DNA of 61,566 nt from Fimenecus sp045543095 (GCA_045543095.1 JAZQMC010000011.1:1-61566); one strand, 5' to 3'; positions 35,159 through 44,122 are shown, counted from the first letter of the stretch. Notes: generated by a model not told the origin, from the sequence alone. Translations and numbers: made by a program.

Positions 35159-35830
35159 ATGGGCCAGAAAGTTAATCCTACCGGTCTTAGAATCGGTGTT
35201 ATTAAGAACTGGGAATCTCGTTGGTATGCAGACAAGAAAGACTTCGGTAACAATCTTGTTTCTGACTACGAGCTTCGTGAGTATCTCCTTAAAACACTCG
35301 CTCCTGCAGGTGTTCCTAAGGTAGAAATCGAAAGAGATGCGAAGAGAGTTCGCATCAACATTCACTGCGCAAAGCCCGGCATGGTAATCGGACGTCAGGG
35401 TGCAGAAATCGAAAAACTTAAAGAAGTTTGCAAGGCTAAGCTTGGCGGCGATAAAGAAGTTTTCATCAATATCGTTGAAGTTAAGCAGCCAGACCTCAAT
35501 GCACAGCTTGTTGCTGAAAACATTGCTTCACAGCTTGAAAGAAGAATTTCTTTCAGAAGAGCTCTTAAGCAGTCAATCGGCAGAACAATGCGTCTTGGTG
35601 CAAAGGGTATCAAAACACAGGTAAGCGGCCGTATCGGTGGTGCTGAAATTGCTCGTTCAGAGTCATACCACGAAGGTACTATTCCGCTTCAGACAATCCG
35701 TGCTGACATCGACTATGGTTTTGCAGAAGCAAACACAACATACGGTAAAATCGGTGTTAAGGTTTGGATTTACAAAGGCGAAGTTCTCCACGAGAGCCGC
35801 AAGTCACGTAAAGAAGGAGGCACAAAATAA
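35159..35830 (+). CDS. rpsC: 30S ribosomal protein S3
   Basis: The 223 residues start GQKVNPTGLRIG, contain the KH-domain loop VIGRQGAEIEKLK and the C-terminal GRIGGAEIARSE with TTYGKIGVKVWIYKGE. S3 lies at the mRNA entry site. Its stop overlaps the rplP start by one base. Confidence 0.98.
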   Translation: MGQKVNPTGLRIGVIKNWESRWYADKKDFGNNLVSDYELREYLLKTLAPAGVPKVEIERDAKRVRINIHCAKPGMVIGRQGAEIEKLKEVCKAKLGGDKEVFINIVEVKQPDLNAQLVAENIASQLERRISFRRALKQSIGRTMRLGAKGIKTQVSGRIGGAEIARSESYHEGTIPLQTIRADIDYGFAEANTTYGKIGVKVWIYKGEVLHESRKSRKEGGTK

Positions 35831-36255
35831 TGCTTTTACCTAAGAGAGTAAAATACCGTCGCGTTCACAGAGGACGTTTGACAGGTAAAGCTTCAAGAGG
35901 TACTCAGGTTGCATACGGCGATTTTGGTCTTGTGTCTCTTGAGCCCGCATGGATTACATCTAACCAGATTGAAGCAGCCCGTATTGCTATGACAAGATAT
36001 ATCAAGCGTGGCGGTCAGGTTTGGATTAAGATTTTCCCAGACAAGCCAATCACAGAGAAACCTGCTGAAACTCGAATGGGTTCAGGTAAAGGTTCTCCTG
36101 AATATTGGGTAGCAGTTGTTAAGCCCGGTCGCGTAATGTTCGAGATTAAGGGCGTTTCAGAGGAAGTTGCTCGTGAGGCTATGCGTCTTGCAGCTAACAA
36201 GCTTCCCGTAAAATGCAAGTTTGTAACTAAAGAAGAACAGGGTGGTGAGCAGTAA
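35830..36255 (+). CDS. rplP: 50S ribosomal protein L16
   Basis: The 141 residues have LLPKRVKYRRVHRGRLTG, the motif ARIAMTRYIKRGGQVWIKIFPDKP and ETRMGSGKGSPEYWVAVVKPGRVMFE. L16 organises the A site of the 50S subunit. Coupled on both sides (one-base overlaps with rpsC and rpmC). Confidence 0.98.
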   Translation: MLLPKRVKYRRVHRGRLTGKASRGTQVAYGDFGLVSLEPAWITSNQIEAARIAMTRYIKRGGQVWIKIFPDKPITEKPAETRMGSGKGSPEYWVAVVKPGRVMFEIKGVSEEVAREAMRLAANKLPVKCKFVTKEEQGGEQ

Positions 36256-36458
36256 TGAAAGCAAGCGAGATTAGAAAGCTCTCTCCCAGCGAGTTAGAGG
36301 CAAAGCTCTTAGAGCTTAAAGACGAACTTTTCAAGCTTCGTTTTCAACAAGCCATCAACCAACTCGAAAATCCTATGAGAATCAGTGCCGTTAAGAAGGA
36401 CATTGCACGAGTTAAGACAGTAATTCGTGACATCGAGCTTCACGGCAAAGAGTCTTAA
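36255..36458 (+). CDS. rpmC: 50S ribosomal protein L29
   Basis: The 67 residues form the two-helix L29 fold: MKASEIRKLSPSELEAKLLELKDELFKLRFQ (landmark 1-31), then RISAVKKDIARVKTVIRD. It lies near the tunnel exit with L23. Confidence 0.97.
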   Translation: MKASEIRKLSPSELEAKLLELKDELFKLRFQQAINQLENPMRISAVKKDIARVKTVIRDIELHGKES

Positions 36459-36478
36459 GGAAAGGGAGGGCGTTCAAA

Positions 36479-36733
36479 ATGGAAAGAAACCTCAGAAAAA
36501 CATTAGTCGGCATCGTAACAAGCGATAAGATGGATAAAACTGTTGTTGTTTCAATCAAGGACAGAGTTAAGCATCCTCTTTACAGCAAAATCGTTAACAG
36601 AACAGTGAAAATCAAAGCTCACGACGAAAATAACGAGTGCGGTGTAGGCGATAGAGTATTAGTAATGGAAACACGTCCACTTTCAAAAGATAAGAGATGG
36701 CGTGTTGCTGAAATTATCGAGAAAGCTAAGTAA
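36479..36733 (+). CDS. rpsQ: 30S ribosomal protein S17
   Basis: The 84 residues show RKTLVGIVTSDKMDKTVVV and the S17 OB-fold segment KHPLYSKIV, with AHDENNECGVGDRVLVMETRPLSKDKRWRV. A primary 16S rRNA-binding protein. Confidence 0.98.
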   Translation: MERNLRKTLVGIVTSDKMDKTVVVSIKDRVKHPLYSKIVNRTVKIKAHDENNECGVGDRVLVMETRPLSKDKRWRVAEIIEKAK

Positions 36734-36751
36734 TTAAAGGAGGCAATCATT

Positions 36752-37120
36752 GTGATACAGCAGCAGACTTACCTCAAGGTTGCCGATAACACCGGTGCAA
36801 AAGAAATTATGTGCATCCGAGTTCTCGGTGGTTCAGGTAGAAGATATGCTAACATCGGCGATGTTATCGTAGCATCTGTTAAAAAAGCAGCACCAGGCGG
36901 CGTTGTTAAAAAAGGCGATGTTGTGAAAGCAGTCGTTGTTCGTTCAGTAAAAGGCGTTCGCAGAGATGACGGAACATATATCCGTTTCGATGAAAACGCA
37001 GCAGTTATTATTAAAGAAGACAAAAACCCCAAAGGTACTCGTATCTTTGGACCGGTTGCAAGAGAACTTCGTGATAAGGACTATATGAAAATCCTTTCTC
37101 TTGCTCCCGAAGTACTTTAA
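36752..37120 (+). CDS. rplN: 50S ribosomal protein L14
   Basis: The 122 residues start IQQQTYLKVADNTGAKEIMCIRVLGG and contain the VVRSVKGVRRDDGTYIRFDENAAVII region and the ending KDYMKILSLAPEVL. It uses a GTG start, eight bases after AAGGAGG. L14 bridges to the 30S subunit. Confidence 0.98.
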   Translation: MIQQQTYLKVADNTGAKEIMCIRVLGGSGRRYANIGDVIVASVKKAAPGGVVKKGDVVKAVVVRSVKGVRRDDGTYIRFDENAAVIIKEDKNPKGTRIFGPVARELRDKDYMKILSLAPEVL

Positions 37121-37133
37121 GGAGGTGCCCTAA

Positions 37134-37475
37134 ATGAATAAGGTTCATGTAAAGACCGGTGACGAAGTTATCGTTATCAACGGTAAAAACCGTGGCAAGA
37201 AGGGCAAAGTCCTTGAAGTTAGCCCTTCAGAAGGCAAGGTTATTGTTGAAGGCGTAAATATGGTATCAAAGCACGTTAAACCTCGCAAGATGGGTGAACA
37301 GGGCGGTATCATTAAGGCAGAAAGTGCTCTTTACGCTGATAAGGTTCAGCTCGTATGTCCAAAATGTGGCCAGGCTACAAGAGTAGGTCACGTAATTGAG
37401 ATTGACGAGAAGACAGGCAAAAAAGTTAAGTATCGTGTTTGCAAGAAAGCAAACTGCGGTGCAAAGTTTGAATAA
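37134..37475 (+). CDS. rplX: 50S ribosomal protein L24 with CxxC tail
   Basis: The 113 residues contain the KOW motif VKTGDEVIVINGKNRGKKGKVLEV and GVNMVSKHVKPRKMGEQGGI. The C-terminal extension has CPKCG and a second Cys pair (VCKKANCG), which could bind zinc, as in many Clostridia. L24 starts 50S assembly. Confidence 0.97.
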   Translation: MNKVHVKTGDEVIVINGKNRGKKGKVLEVSPSEGKVIVEGVNMVSKHVKPRKMGEQGGIIKAESALYADKVQLVCPKCGQATRVGHVIEIDEKTGKKVKYRVCKKANCGAKFE

Positions 37476-37489
37476 GGAGGAACAATAAA

Positions 37490-38032
37490 ATGGCAGTTAG
37501 ACTTAAAGAAATGTACAAAGCCGACGTTGTTCCTGCACTTCAGAAGAAGTTCAATTATAAGAGCGTTATGCAGATTCCTAAGATTGATAAGGTTATTATC
37601 AACGTAGGCTGCGGTGAAGCTAAGGACAACGCAAAGGTTGTTGACGCTATTATGAACGACCTCGGTCAGATTACCGGTCAGAAGCCCGTTAAGTGCGTAG
37701 CTAAGAAATCAGTTGCTAACTTCAAGCTTCGTGAAGGTATGACAATCGGTGTTAAAGTAACACTTCGTGGCGACAAGATGTATGAATTCATCGACAGATT
37801 CTTCAACCTTGCTCTTCCACGTGTTCGTGACTTCAGAGGTATCAACCCTAACTCATTCGACGGTAGAGGTAACTACTCAATGGGTGTTAAGGAACAGTTG
37901 ATTTTCCCTGAAATCGATTACGATAAGATTGATAAGGTTCGCGGAATGGACATCTGTTTCGTAACTACAGCTAACACAGACGAAGAAGCTCGTGAGCTCT
38001 TAACTCTCATGGGCGCACCATTCGCTAAATAA
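37490..38032 (+). CDS. rplE: 50S ribosomal protein L5
   Basis: The 180 residues have LKEMYKADVVPALQKKFNYKSVMQIPKIDKVIINVG, then GQKPVKCVAKKSVANFKLREGMTIG and RDFRGINPNSFDGRGNYSMGVKEQLIFPEI. L5 binds 5S rRNA in the central protuberance. Confidence 0.98.
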   Translation: MAVRLKEMYKADVVPALQKKFNYKSVMQIPKIDKVIINVGCGEAKDNAKVVDAIMNDLGQITGQKPVKCVAKKSVANFKLREGMTIGVKVTLRGDKMYEFIDRFFNLALPRVRDFRGINPNSFDGRGNYSMGVKEQLIFPEIDYDKIDKVRGMDICFVTTANTDEEARELLTLMGAPFAK

Positions 38033-38044
38033 GGAGGGGTAACA

Positions 38045-38230
38045 GTGGCAAAGACATCTATGAAAGTTAAGCAGGCAAGACCTGCAAAGTATTCAACAAG
38101 AGCTTATAACAGATGCAAAATCTGTGGCAGACCACACGCTTACCTCCGCAAGTACGGTGTATGCCGTATCTGCTTCAGAGAGTTAGCACATGCAGGTCAG
38201 ATTCCCGGCGTTAAGAAATCAAGTTGGTAA
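38045..38230 (+). CDS. rpsN: 30S ribosomal protein S14, zinc-binding type Z
   Basis: The 61 residues carry the zinc-binding CKICGRPHAYLRKYGVCRICFRE pattern (two CxxC pairs), which marks the short zinc-type S14. A GTG start follows AGGAGG. It sits between rplE and rpsH as in other Firmicutes. Confidence 0.98.
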   Translation: MAKTSMKVKQARPAKYSTRAYNRCKICGRPHAYLRKYGVCRICFRELAHAGQIPGVKKSSW

Positions 38231-38266
38231 TTAGAGCAATCTAAAATTTATAGGAGGTAACTCATT

Positions 38267-38665
38267 ATGCAAATTACAGATGCAATCGGTGATATGCTCA
38301 CCAGAATCCGTAATGCGAATTCCGCAAAGCATGATACAGTGAAAGTGCCTGCATCAAACATGAAGAAAGCGATTGCTCAAATTCTTGTTGATGAAGGTTA
38401 CATCAAGGGATTTACAGTAGAGGAAGACGGCAAACAGGGCGTTATTGAAATCGCTCTCAAGTACGGTCCTAACAAATCAAGCGTAATCACAGGTCTCAGA
38501 AGAGTTTCTAAGCCAGGTTTACGTATTTACACAAACTGTGAAGACATGCCTAAGGTAATGAAAGGTCTTGGTATTGCAATCCTTTCAACATCTAAGGGTG
38601 TTATGACAGATAAAGAGGCTCGCAAGCTTAACGTAGGCGGCGAAGTTCTCGCATTTGTTTGGTAA
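38267..38665 (+). CDS. rpsH: 30S ribosomal protein S8
   Basis: The 132 residues begin ITDAIGDMLTRIRNA and end with GIAILSTSKGVMTDKEARKLNVGGEVLAFVW. S8 binds the central domain of 16S rRNA and represses the spc operon in E. coli. Confidence 0.98.
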   Translation: MQITDAIGDMLTRIRNANSAKHDTVKVPASNMKKAIAQILVDEGYIKGFTVEEDGKQGVIEIALKYGPNKSSVITGLRRVSKPGLRIYTNCEDMPKVMKGLGIAILSTSKGVMTDKEARKLNVGGEVLAFVW

Positions 38666-38680
38666 GAGGAGGTACAGTAA

Positions 38681-39223
38681 ATGTCACGTATAGGCAGACA
38701 GCCCGTTGCAATTCCTGCAGGGGTTGAAGTTAAAGTAGATGGCAGCACTGTTACCGTTAAAGGCCCTAAGGGTACTCTTACAAAAACAGTGCACAGCAAT
38801 ATGAAGGTTGAGCTTGACGGTGCTACAGTTGTTGTTACTCGTCCTGATGACTCAAACCTCAACAAATCACTCCACGGTCTTACACGTACACTCATCGCTA
38901 ACATGGTTGAAGGCGTTGAGAAGGGCTATTCAAAAGAGCTCGAAGTTAACGGCGTTGGTTACCGTGTAGCAGTTCAGGGTAAGGACCTTGTTCTCAACAT
39001 CGGCTTCTCACATCAGGTTATTATGCCTGCTCCGGAAGGCGTTACAGTTGAAGCTCCAAACCCAAACAAAATCGTTATTTCAGGTCCTGACAAGCAGATG
39101 GTTGGTCAGTTCGCAGCAGAAGTTCGTGAAAAGAGACCACCGGAGCCATATAAGGGCAAGGGTATCAAATATGCTGACGAGCATATCCGTCGTAAAGAAG
39201 GTAAAGCCGGTAAGGGCAAATAA
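38681..39223 (+). CDS. rplF: 50S ribosomal protein L6
   Basis: The 180 residues start SRIGRQPVAIPAGVEV, contain the duplicated L6 fold with VEGVEKGYSKELEVNGVGYR, and end with the signature RPPEPYKGKGIKYADEHIRRKEGKAGKGK. L6 lies near the GTPase centre. Confidence 0.98.
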   Translation: MSRIGRQPVAIPAGVEVKVDGSTVTVKGPKGTLTKTVHSNMKVELDGATVVVTRPDDSNLNKSLHGLTRTLIANMVEGVEKGYSKELEVNGVGYRVAVQGKDLVLNIGFSHQVIMPAPEGVTVEAPNPNKIVISGPDKQMVGQFAAEVREKRPPEPYKGKGIKYADEHIRRKEGKAGKGK

Positions 39224-39241
39224 TAGGAGGAGAGTAGAGTT

Positions 39242-39601
39242 ATGGTTAACAGACCAGATACAAAAGCGGCAAGACTCAAGAGACACAAGAGAGTCCGTGC
39301 TAAGATTTCAGGCACTGCTGAGTGCCCCCGCCTTAATGTGTTCCGTTCTCTCCAGCACATCTATGCTCAGTTGATTGATGACGTTGCAGGTGTAACACTT
39401 GTAAGTGCTTCATCAACAGAGAAGGACTTCACAAACTACGGCGGAAACAAGGAAGCTGCTAAAGAAGTTGGCAAGCTCCTTGCAGAACGTGCAAAAGAAA
39501 AGAACATCAATGATGTTGTATTTGACAGAGGCGGCTACGTTTACACAGGTAGAGTAGCAGCTCTCGCAGAAGGTGCCCGTGAGGGCGGCCTCAACTTCTA
39601 A
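39242..39601 (+). CDS. rplR: 50S ribosomal protein L18
   Basis: The 119 residues include KRHKRVRAKISGTAECPRLNVFRS and the C-terminal VVFDRGGYVYTGRVAALAEGAREGGLNF. A 5S rRNA-binding protein. Confidence 0.98.
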   Translation: MVNRPDTKAARLKRHKRVRAKISGTAECPRLNVFRSLQHIYAQLIDDVAGVTLVSASSTEKDFTNYGGNKEAAKEVGKLLAERAKEKNINDVVFDRGGYVYTGRVAALAEGAREGGLNF

Positions 39602-39619
39602 GGAAAGGAGAAATAAATA

Positions 39620-40120
39620 ATGGCTATTATCGACGCATCAACACTCGAACTTCAGGAAAGAGTAGTTGCTATCAATCGTGTTTCTAAAACAGTTAAGGGC
39701 GGCCGCATTATGAAATTCTCCGCTTTAGTTGTTGTAGGTGACGGTAACGGCATCGTAGGCTTCGGTCTTGGTAAATCAGGCGAAGTTCCGGATGCTATCC
39801 GCAAGGGTATTGAAGCTGCTAAAAAGAATCTTATCAAAGTTTCTCTTAAGGGCACAACAATCCCTCATGAAATCACAGGTAAATATGGTGCAGGCGTAGT
39901 TCTTATGAAACCAGCAGCACCCGGTACCGGTGTTATTGCCGGTGGTCCTGTTCGTGCCGTTGTTGAAATGGTAGGTATCAAGGACATCCGTTCAAAAGCA
40001 CTTCGTTCAAACAACCCCTGCAACGTAGTTCGCGCTACTGTTGACGGACTTTCAAAACTCCGCAACGCAGAGGAAGTTGCTGCTATCCGCGGCAAGTCAG
40101 TTAAAGAGATTATAGAATAA
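39620..40120 (+). CDS. rpsE: 30S ribosomal protein S5
   Basis: The 166 residues have LQERVVAINRVSKTVKGGRIMKFSALVVVGD, then GFGLGKSGEVPDAIRKGIEAAKK and ATVDGLSKLRNAEEVAAIRGKSVKEI. S5 acts at the decoding centre and the mRNA entry helicase site. Confidence 0.98.
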   Translation: MAIIDASTLELQERVVAINRVSKTVKGGRIMKFSALVVVGDGNGIVGFGLGKSGEVPDAIRKGIEAAKKNLIKVSLKGTTIPHEITGKYGAGVVLMKPAAPGTGVIAGGPVRAVVEMVGIKDIRSKALRSNNPCNVVRATVDGLSKLRNAEEVAAIRGKSVKEIIE

Positions 40121-40135
40121 GGAGGAGTGGAGAAA

Positions 40136-40315
40136 ATGGCAAACCTTCAGGTTAAACTCGTTAAGAGTCTTATCGGATGCAAAAAAGACCAAATCGCCAC
40201 TGCTCACGCACTTGGTCTCCGCAAAATTGGGGATGTAGCTTGTCAGCCAGACAACGCTCAGACTCAGGGTAAAATTAAGAAGATTTCACATCTTTTAGAG
40301 GTTACTAAGGCTTAA
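40136..40315 (+). CDS. rpmD: 50S ribosomal protein L30
   Basis: The 59 residues have QVKLVKSLIGCKKDQIATAHALGLRKIGD and VACQPDNAQTQGKIKKISHLL. The ATG at 40136 was chosen over a GTG at 40127 because GGAGG lies the right distance upstream. Confidence 0.96.
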   Translation: MANLQVKLVKSLIGCKKDQIATAHALGLRKIGDVACQPDNAQTQGKIKKISHLLEVTKA

Positions 40316-40329
40316 GGAGGTGCACAAAA

Positions 40330-40770
40330 ATGAAATTGCACGAACTTTCACCAGCTGCAGGCTCAAAGAAGGACGTTAAGCGTATCGGTAGAGGCGCAGG
40401 TTCAGGTCAGGGTAAAACAGCAGGTAAGGGACACAAGGGTCAGAAGGCCCGTGCAGGCAGAGGTATGCAGGTTGGTTTTGAAGGCGGCCAGATGCCTTTG
40501 CAGAGAAGACTTCCAAAGCGTGGTTTTAACAACATTTTCGCTAAGGAAATCGCAACTGTTAATGTATCAGCACTCAACGCATTTGAGGATGGTGCAACAG
40601 TAACAATCGAGGCACTCGTTAATGCAGGCCTTGTAAAGAAAGCTCTTGACGGAGTTAAAGTATTAGGAAATGGCGAACCCAGCAAAAAGCTTACTGTTCA
40701 GGTAAACGCATATTCTGATGCTGCAAAGCAGAAGATTGAAGCAGCAGGCGGAAAGGCTGAGGTGATTTAA
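40330..40770 (+). CDS. rplO: 50S ribosomal protein L15
   Basis: The 146 residues include the Gly/Lys-rich N-terminal arm RIGRGAGSGQGKTAGKGHKGQKARAG and GFEGGQMPLQRRLPKRGF. L15 is a late 50S assembly protein. It is followed two bases later by secY. Confidence 0.98.
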   Translation: MKLHELSPAAGSKKDVKRIGRGAGSGQGKTAGKGHKGQKARAGRGMQVGFEGGQMPLQRRLPKRGFNNIFAKEIATVNVSALNAFEDGATVTIEALVNAGLVKKALDGVKVLGNGEPSKKLTVQVNAYSDAAKQKIEAAGGKAEVI

Positions 40771-40772
40771 CC

Positions 40773-42086
40773 GTGCTCCGTACTTTTGGTAACGCGTGGA
40801 AAATCCCAGAGCTTCGTAATAAGCTTCTTTTTACCGCGCTTATAATCTTAATTTACAGAATCGGTTCAGCACTCCCCGTACCATTCGTTGATATTGCAAT
40901 GAGAGGCGACGGACTTTTCGGTGCAGAAGCAAACACATTCCTCACATATCTTTCAATGATGACAGGTAATGCGTTCAACTACGGAACATTGTTTGCACTT
41001 TCAATCACACCATACATCAATGCATCAATCATCATTCAGCTCCTTACTGTAGCAATCACTCCTCTTCAGAAGCTTGCTCAGGAAGGTGAAGAAGGCAGAA
41101 AGAAGATTAACAAAATCACTCGTTATTCTGCAGTAGGCCTTGGTCTTGCACAGAGTATCGCTTACTACTTCTTCATTAAGTCACAGGGCTTCCTTGCCGG
41201 TGATTTTAAAGGTGGTTGGGCATTCTTCCAGGCAGTTGTTATTATTCTTTGCTACACAGCAGGTACAGCGATTGTTATGTGGCTCGGCGAACAGATTAAT
41301 GCAAAGGGTATCGGTAACGGTATTTCAATTATCCTCTTTGCAGGTATCGTAGCTCGTATGCCTACAACAATCTACAACCTCTATCAGTATTTTGACAGAG
41401 GTGGTGCTTACTTTGCACTTGTTCCGATAGCAGCAATTGCTCTTATTGGTATGATTTTCTTCATCGTTTGGATGGATAACGCTGAAAGAAGAATTCCGAT
41501 TCAGTACGCAAAACGCGTAGTGGGCCGTAAGATGTACGGCGGTCAGAGCACACACATGCCTATCAAGGTTAATATGTGCGGTCTTCTTCCCGTTATCTTC
41601 GCAAGCTCAATTCTTTCAATTCTTCCTACAATCGCTATGTTTGTTCCAGGCAAAGAGGGTGGACCTTGGAATACATTTACAACAGTATGGCTTGGTCAGA
41701 CACATCCTTTCTACGGAACAGTTTATTTCGTTCTGATTATCGCTTTTGCATATTTCTATGCAGCAATTCAGTACAATGCAGTTGATATGGCAGAGAACCT
41801 TCGTAAAAACAGCGGTTCAATCCCAGGCATTCGTCCAGGCAAGCCCACATCAACATACATTCAGAGAATTCTTAACAGAATGACACTTATCGGTGCTCTT
41901 CTGTTGAGCGTTGTAGCAATGTTCCCCATCATTTACTCACAGGTTGCAGGCCTTTTCACAGAAAACGGTATGAACCTTGCAGTTGGCGGTACATCAATTA
42001 TCATTATGGTTGGTGTTGCTCTTGAAACACAGAAGCAGCTCGAAAGCCAGATGATGATGCGTCACTACAAAGGCTTCCTTGATTAA
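40773..42086 (+). CDS. secY: Preprotein translocase subunit SecY
   Basis: The 437-residue channel has ten membrane segments. Landmarks are RIGSALPVPFVD, the GITPYINASIIIQLL-type plug-adjacent helix (here ITPYINASIIIQLL), ISIILFAGIVARMP, the basic cytoplasmic loop VVGRKMYGGQSTHMPIKVNMCG, and IRPGKPTSTYIQRILNRMT before helix 9. It exports Sec substrates such as the large GH2 protein. A GTG start follows GAGGTGA. Confidence 0.98.
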   Translation: MLRTFGNAWKIPELRNKLLFTALIILIYRIGSALPVPFVDIAMRGDGLFGAEANTFLTYLSMMTGNAFNYGTLFALSITPYINASIIIQLLTVAITPLQKLAQEGEEGRKKINKITRYSAVGLGLAQSIAYYFFIKSQGFLAGDFKGGWAFFQAVVIILCYTAGTAIVMWLGEQINAKGIGNGISIILFAGIVARMPTTIYNLYQYFDRGGAYFALVPIAAIALIGMIFFIVWMDNAERRIPIQYAKRVVGRKMYGGQSTHMPIKVNMCGLLPVIFASSILSILPTIAMFVPGKEGGPWNTFTTVWLGQTHPFYGTVYFVLIIAFAYFYAAIQYNAVDMAENLRKNSGSIPGIRPGKPTSTYIQRILNRMTLIGALLLSVVAMFPIIYSQVAGLFTENGMNLAVGGTSIIIMVGVALETQKQLESQMMMRHYKGFLD

Positions 42087-42101
42087 TCGGAGGTAAATGA
42101 T

Positions 42102-42731
42102 ATGAACTTAATCCTTCTCGGCGCTCCGGGCGCAGGAAAAGGCACACAGGCAGAGAAGATTTGTGAAAAATTCAATATTCCTGCTGTGTCAACAGGTAAT
42201 ATCATCAGAGAAGCTCTTAAAAACGGTACAGATATGGGACTTAAAGCTAAGTCCTATATCGACGCCGGCAAGCTTGTTCCTGATGAAGTTGTTATAGGTA
42301 TTATCAAGGAAAGACTTGCTGAGGATGATTGCCAGAACGGTTTCATTCTTGACGGTTTCCCAAGAACAATACCACAGGCAGAGGCTCTTGACAATATGGG
42401 TATCGTTATTGACAAGGTTGTTGATATCGAAGTTCCTGATGAAAAGATTGCTGCTCGTCTTTCAGGCAGACGCGTTTGCTTGAAGTGTGGTGCAACTTAC
42501 CATCTTGAATACAAAAAGCCCGCAGTTGACGGCATCTGTGACGCTTGCGGTGATGAACTTGTTCAGCGTAAGGATGACAGTCCTGAAACAGTGCTTGACA
42601 GACTTAATGTTTATCACGAACAGACAGAACCGCTTAAAGACTACTATGCAAAGACAGGTAAGCTTGTAATAGTAGAGGGACAAGAAGAAGTTAAAGATAC
42701 AACTGCTCTTGTCTTCAAAGTGTTAGAGTAA
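42102..42731 (+). CDS. adk: Adenylate kinase, zinc-lid type
   Basis: The 209 residues show the P-loop GAPGAGKGTQAEKI, DGFPRTIPQAEAL, and a LID with CLKCGATYHLEYKKP and CDACG, which supplies four cysteines for structural zinc, as in Gram-positive enzymes. It converts ATP plus AMP to two ADP. It follows secY by 15 bases. Confidence 0.98.
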   Translation: MNLILLGAPGAGKGTQAEKICEKFNIPAVSTGNIIREALKNGTDMGLKAKSYIDAGKLVPDEVVIGIIKERLAEDDCQNGFILDGFPRTIPQAEALDNMGIVIDKVVDIEVPDEKIAARLSGRRVCLKCGATYHLEYKKPAVDGICDACGDELVQRKDDSPETVLDRLNVYHEQTEPLKDYYAKTGKLVIVEGQEEVKDTTALVFKVLE

Positions 42732-42890
42732 CCACTGATTAATCCGAATTTACAATTCTCAGCGGCTACTTTTCCGTCATAACTCGTCCAAAATACTCGT
42801 TAATACACAAAGTATTGCCTGCGTTTTTTGACGGTTCTGACAAAAAACTAACACGCTGATAATCGCAACCCGATTTAATCAGCGGTTACT
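42727..42890. repeat. MITE-like element between adk and map
   Basis: AGTAACCACTGATTAA (42727-42742) and TTAATCAGCGGTTACT (42875-42890) are 16-bp terminal inverted repeats with one mismatch. The interior holds further arms such as CAGCG/CGCTG and CCGTCA/TGACGG, so the transcript would fold into a branched structure. The left arm overlaps the adk stop codon. No reading frame fills it. Confidence 0.65.
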
Positions 42891-42901
42891 GGAGGATTAA
42901 C

Positions 42902-43654
42902 ATGATAGTGCTTAGAACTGCAAGAGAAATTGAGATGATGCGTAAAGCTTGTCAGATTTCTGCAGAGGCATTACAGGTAGCAGGTGAGGCGGTCAAACCC
43001 GGTATAACAACTTACGAGATTGACCGTATTGCTTATAACTACATCAAGAAGCAGGGTGCAGAACCTAACTTCCTGAATTATAATGGTTTTCCTGCTACCG
43101 CATGTATTTCCATAAATGACGAGGTTATTCACGGCATTCCCTCTAAAAAGAGAGTGCTTAAAGAGGGCGATATAGTTAGTATCGACCTTGGGGCTAAAGT
43201 GAATGGCTATAACGGCGATAATGCTGCTACTTTCGCGGTCGGTAATATTACCGAAAGTGCGAAGCGGCTGTGCGACACAACGAGAGAGAGTCTTTATAAG
43301 GCAATCGAACAGGCTGTTGCAGGCAACAGAATCGGCGATATAGGCTTTGCTGTTCAGTCCTATTGTGAAGAACGAGGATTTTCGGTTGTTCGTGAATACA
43401 CGGGCCACGGAATAGGTACTCATCTTCATGAAGACCCGTCAGTTCCGAATTACGGAACACAGGGAAGAGGTCAAAGACTTCTCCCCGGTATGATAATTGC
43501 GATTGAACCTATGATAAATGAGGGTTCAAAAGCAGTAAAATGTTTGCCTGACGGTTGGACCGTCAAAACGCTTGACGGCAAACTGTCCGCCCACTTTGAA
43601 CACACCGTTGCAATCACAAAGGGCGAGCCGATAATCTTAACAAAGCTTATATGA
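42902..43654 (+). CDS. map: Methionine aminopeptidase type I
   Basis: The 250 residues carry the metal ligands in SIDLGAKVNGYNGDNAATFAVG (two Asp), GHGIGTHLHEDP (His), IAIEPMINEG (Glu) and FEHTVAITK (Glu), as in MetAP. It removes the initiator methionine. It is separated from adk by the MITE-like element but has its own GGAGG site. Confidence 0.97.
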   Translation: MIVLRTAREIEMMRKACQISAEALQVAGEAVKPGITTYEIDRIAYNYIKKQGAEPNFLNYNGFPATACISINDEVIHGIPSKKRVLKEGDIVSIDLGAKVNGYNGDNAATFAVGNITESAKRLCDTTRESLYKAIEQAVAGNRIGDIGFAVQSYCEERGFSVVREYTGHGIGTHLHEDPSVPNYGTQGRGQRLLPGMIIAIEPMINEGSKAVKCLPDGWTVKTLDGKLSAHFEHTVAITKGEPIILTKLI

Positions 43655-43662
43655 GGTGACTT

Positions 43663-43899
43663 ATGAAGTTTTGCAAAGGTGAGTTGGTCATTTGTACTGC
43701 AGGTCGAGAAAAAAATCGGCTTTTGTGTGTCAAAGACTTTGACGAAAAATATGTTTATCTGTGTGACGGTAAGGACAGACCGCTTAACAATCCGAAGCGG
43801 AAGAATCCTAAACATGTTATAAAAACACAGAAAGAGCTTTCCGTAAAAGAAATGAGTACGGACAGAGCATTGAGAAAAGCATTATCGAAAGAGGTTTAA
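43663..43899 (+). CDS. KOW domain protein (L14e-like) of the map-infA junction
   Basis: The 78 residues begin with a KOW-type segment FCKGELVICTAGREKNRLLCVKDFDEKYVYLCDGKDRP and end in a basic tail. A small KOW gene at this position is typical of Clostridia; it is described as RNA-binding, but its function is not established. Coupled closely to map and infA. Confidence 0.9.
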   Translation: MKFCKGELVICTAGREKNRLLCVKDFDEKYVYLCDGKDRPLNNPKRKNPKHVIKTQKELSVKEMSTDRALRKALSKEV

Positions 43900-43903
43900 A
43901 CTT

Positions 43904-44122
43904 ATGGCAAAACAAGATATGATTGAAGTTGAAGGTACTGTGGTTGAAGTTCTTCCCAATACAAACTTTATTGTAGAACTTGAAAACGGTCACAAGGTAC
44001 ACGCTCGAATTTCGGGCAAGCTTCGTATGAACTACATCAGAATTCTTCAGGGCGATAAGGTTACAGTTGAACTTTCACCTTATGACCTTAACAACGGAAG
44101 AATCACATGGCGTTCAAAGTAA
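43904..44122 (+). CDS. infA: Translation initiation factor IF-1
   Basis: The 72 residues have KQDMIEVEGTVVEVLPNTNFIVELENGHKVHARISGKLRMNYIRILQGDKVTVELSPYDL (OB-fold landmarks across 3-62) and the GRITWR end. IF-1 blocks the A site during initiation. Confidence 0.98.
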   Translation: MAKQDMIEVEGTVVEVLPNTNFIVELENGHKVHARISGKLRMNYIRILQGDKVTVELSPYDLNNGRITWRSK

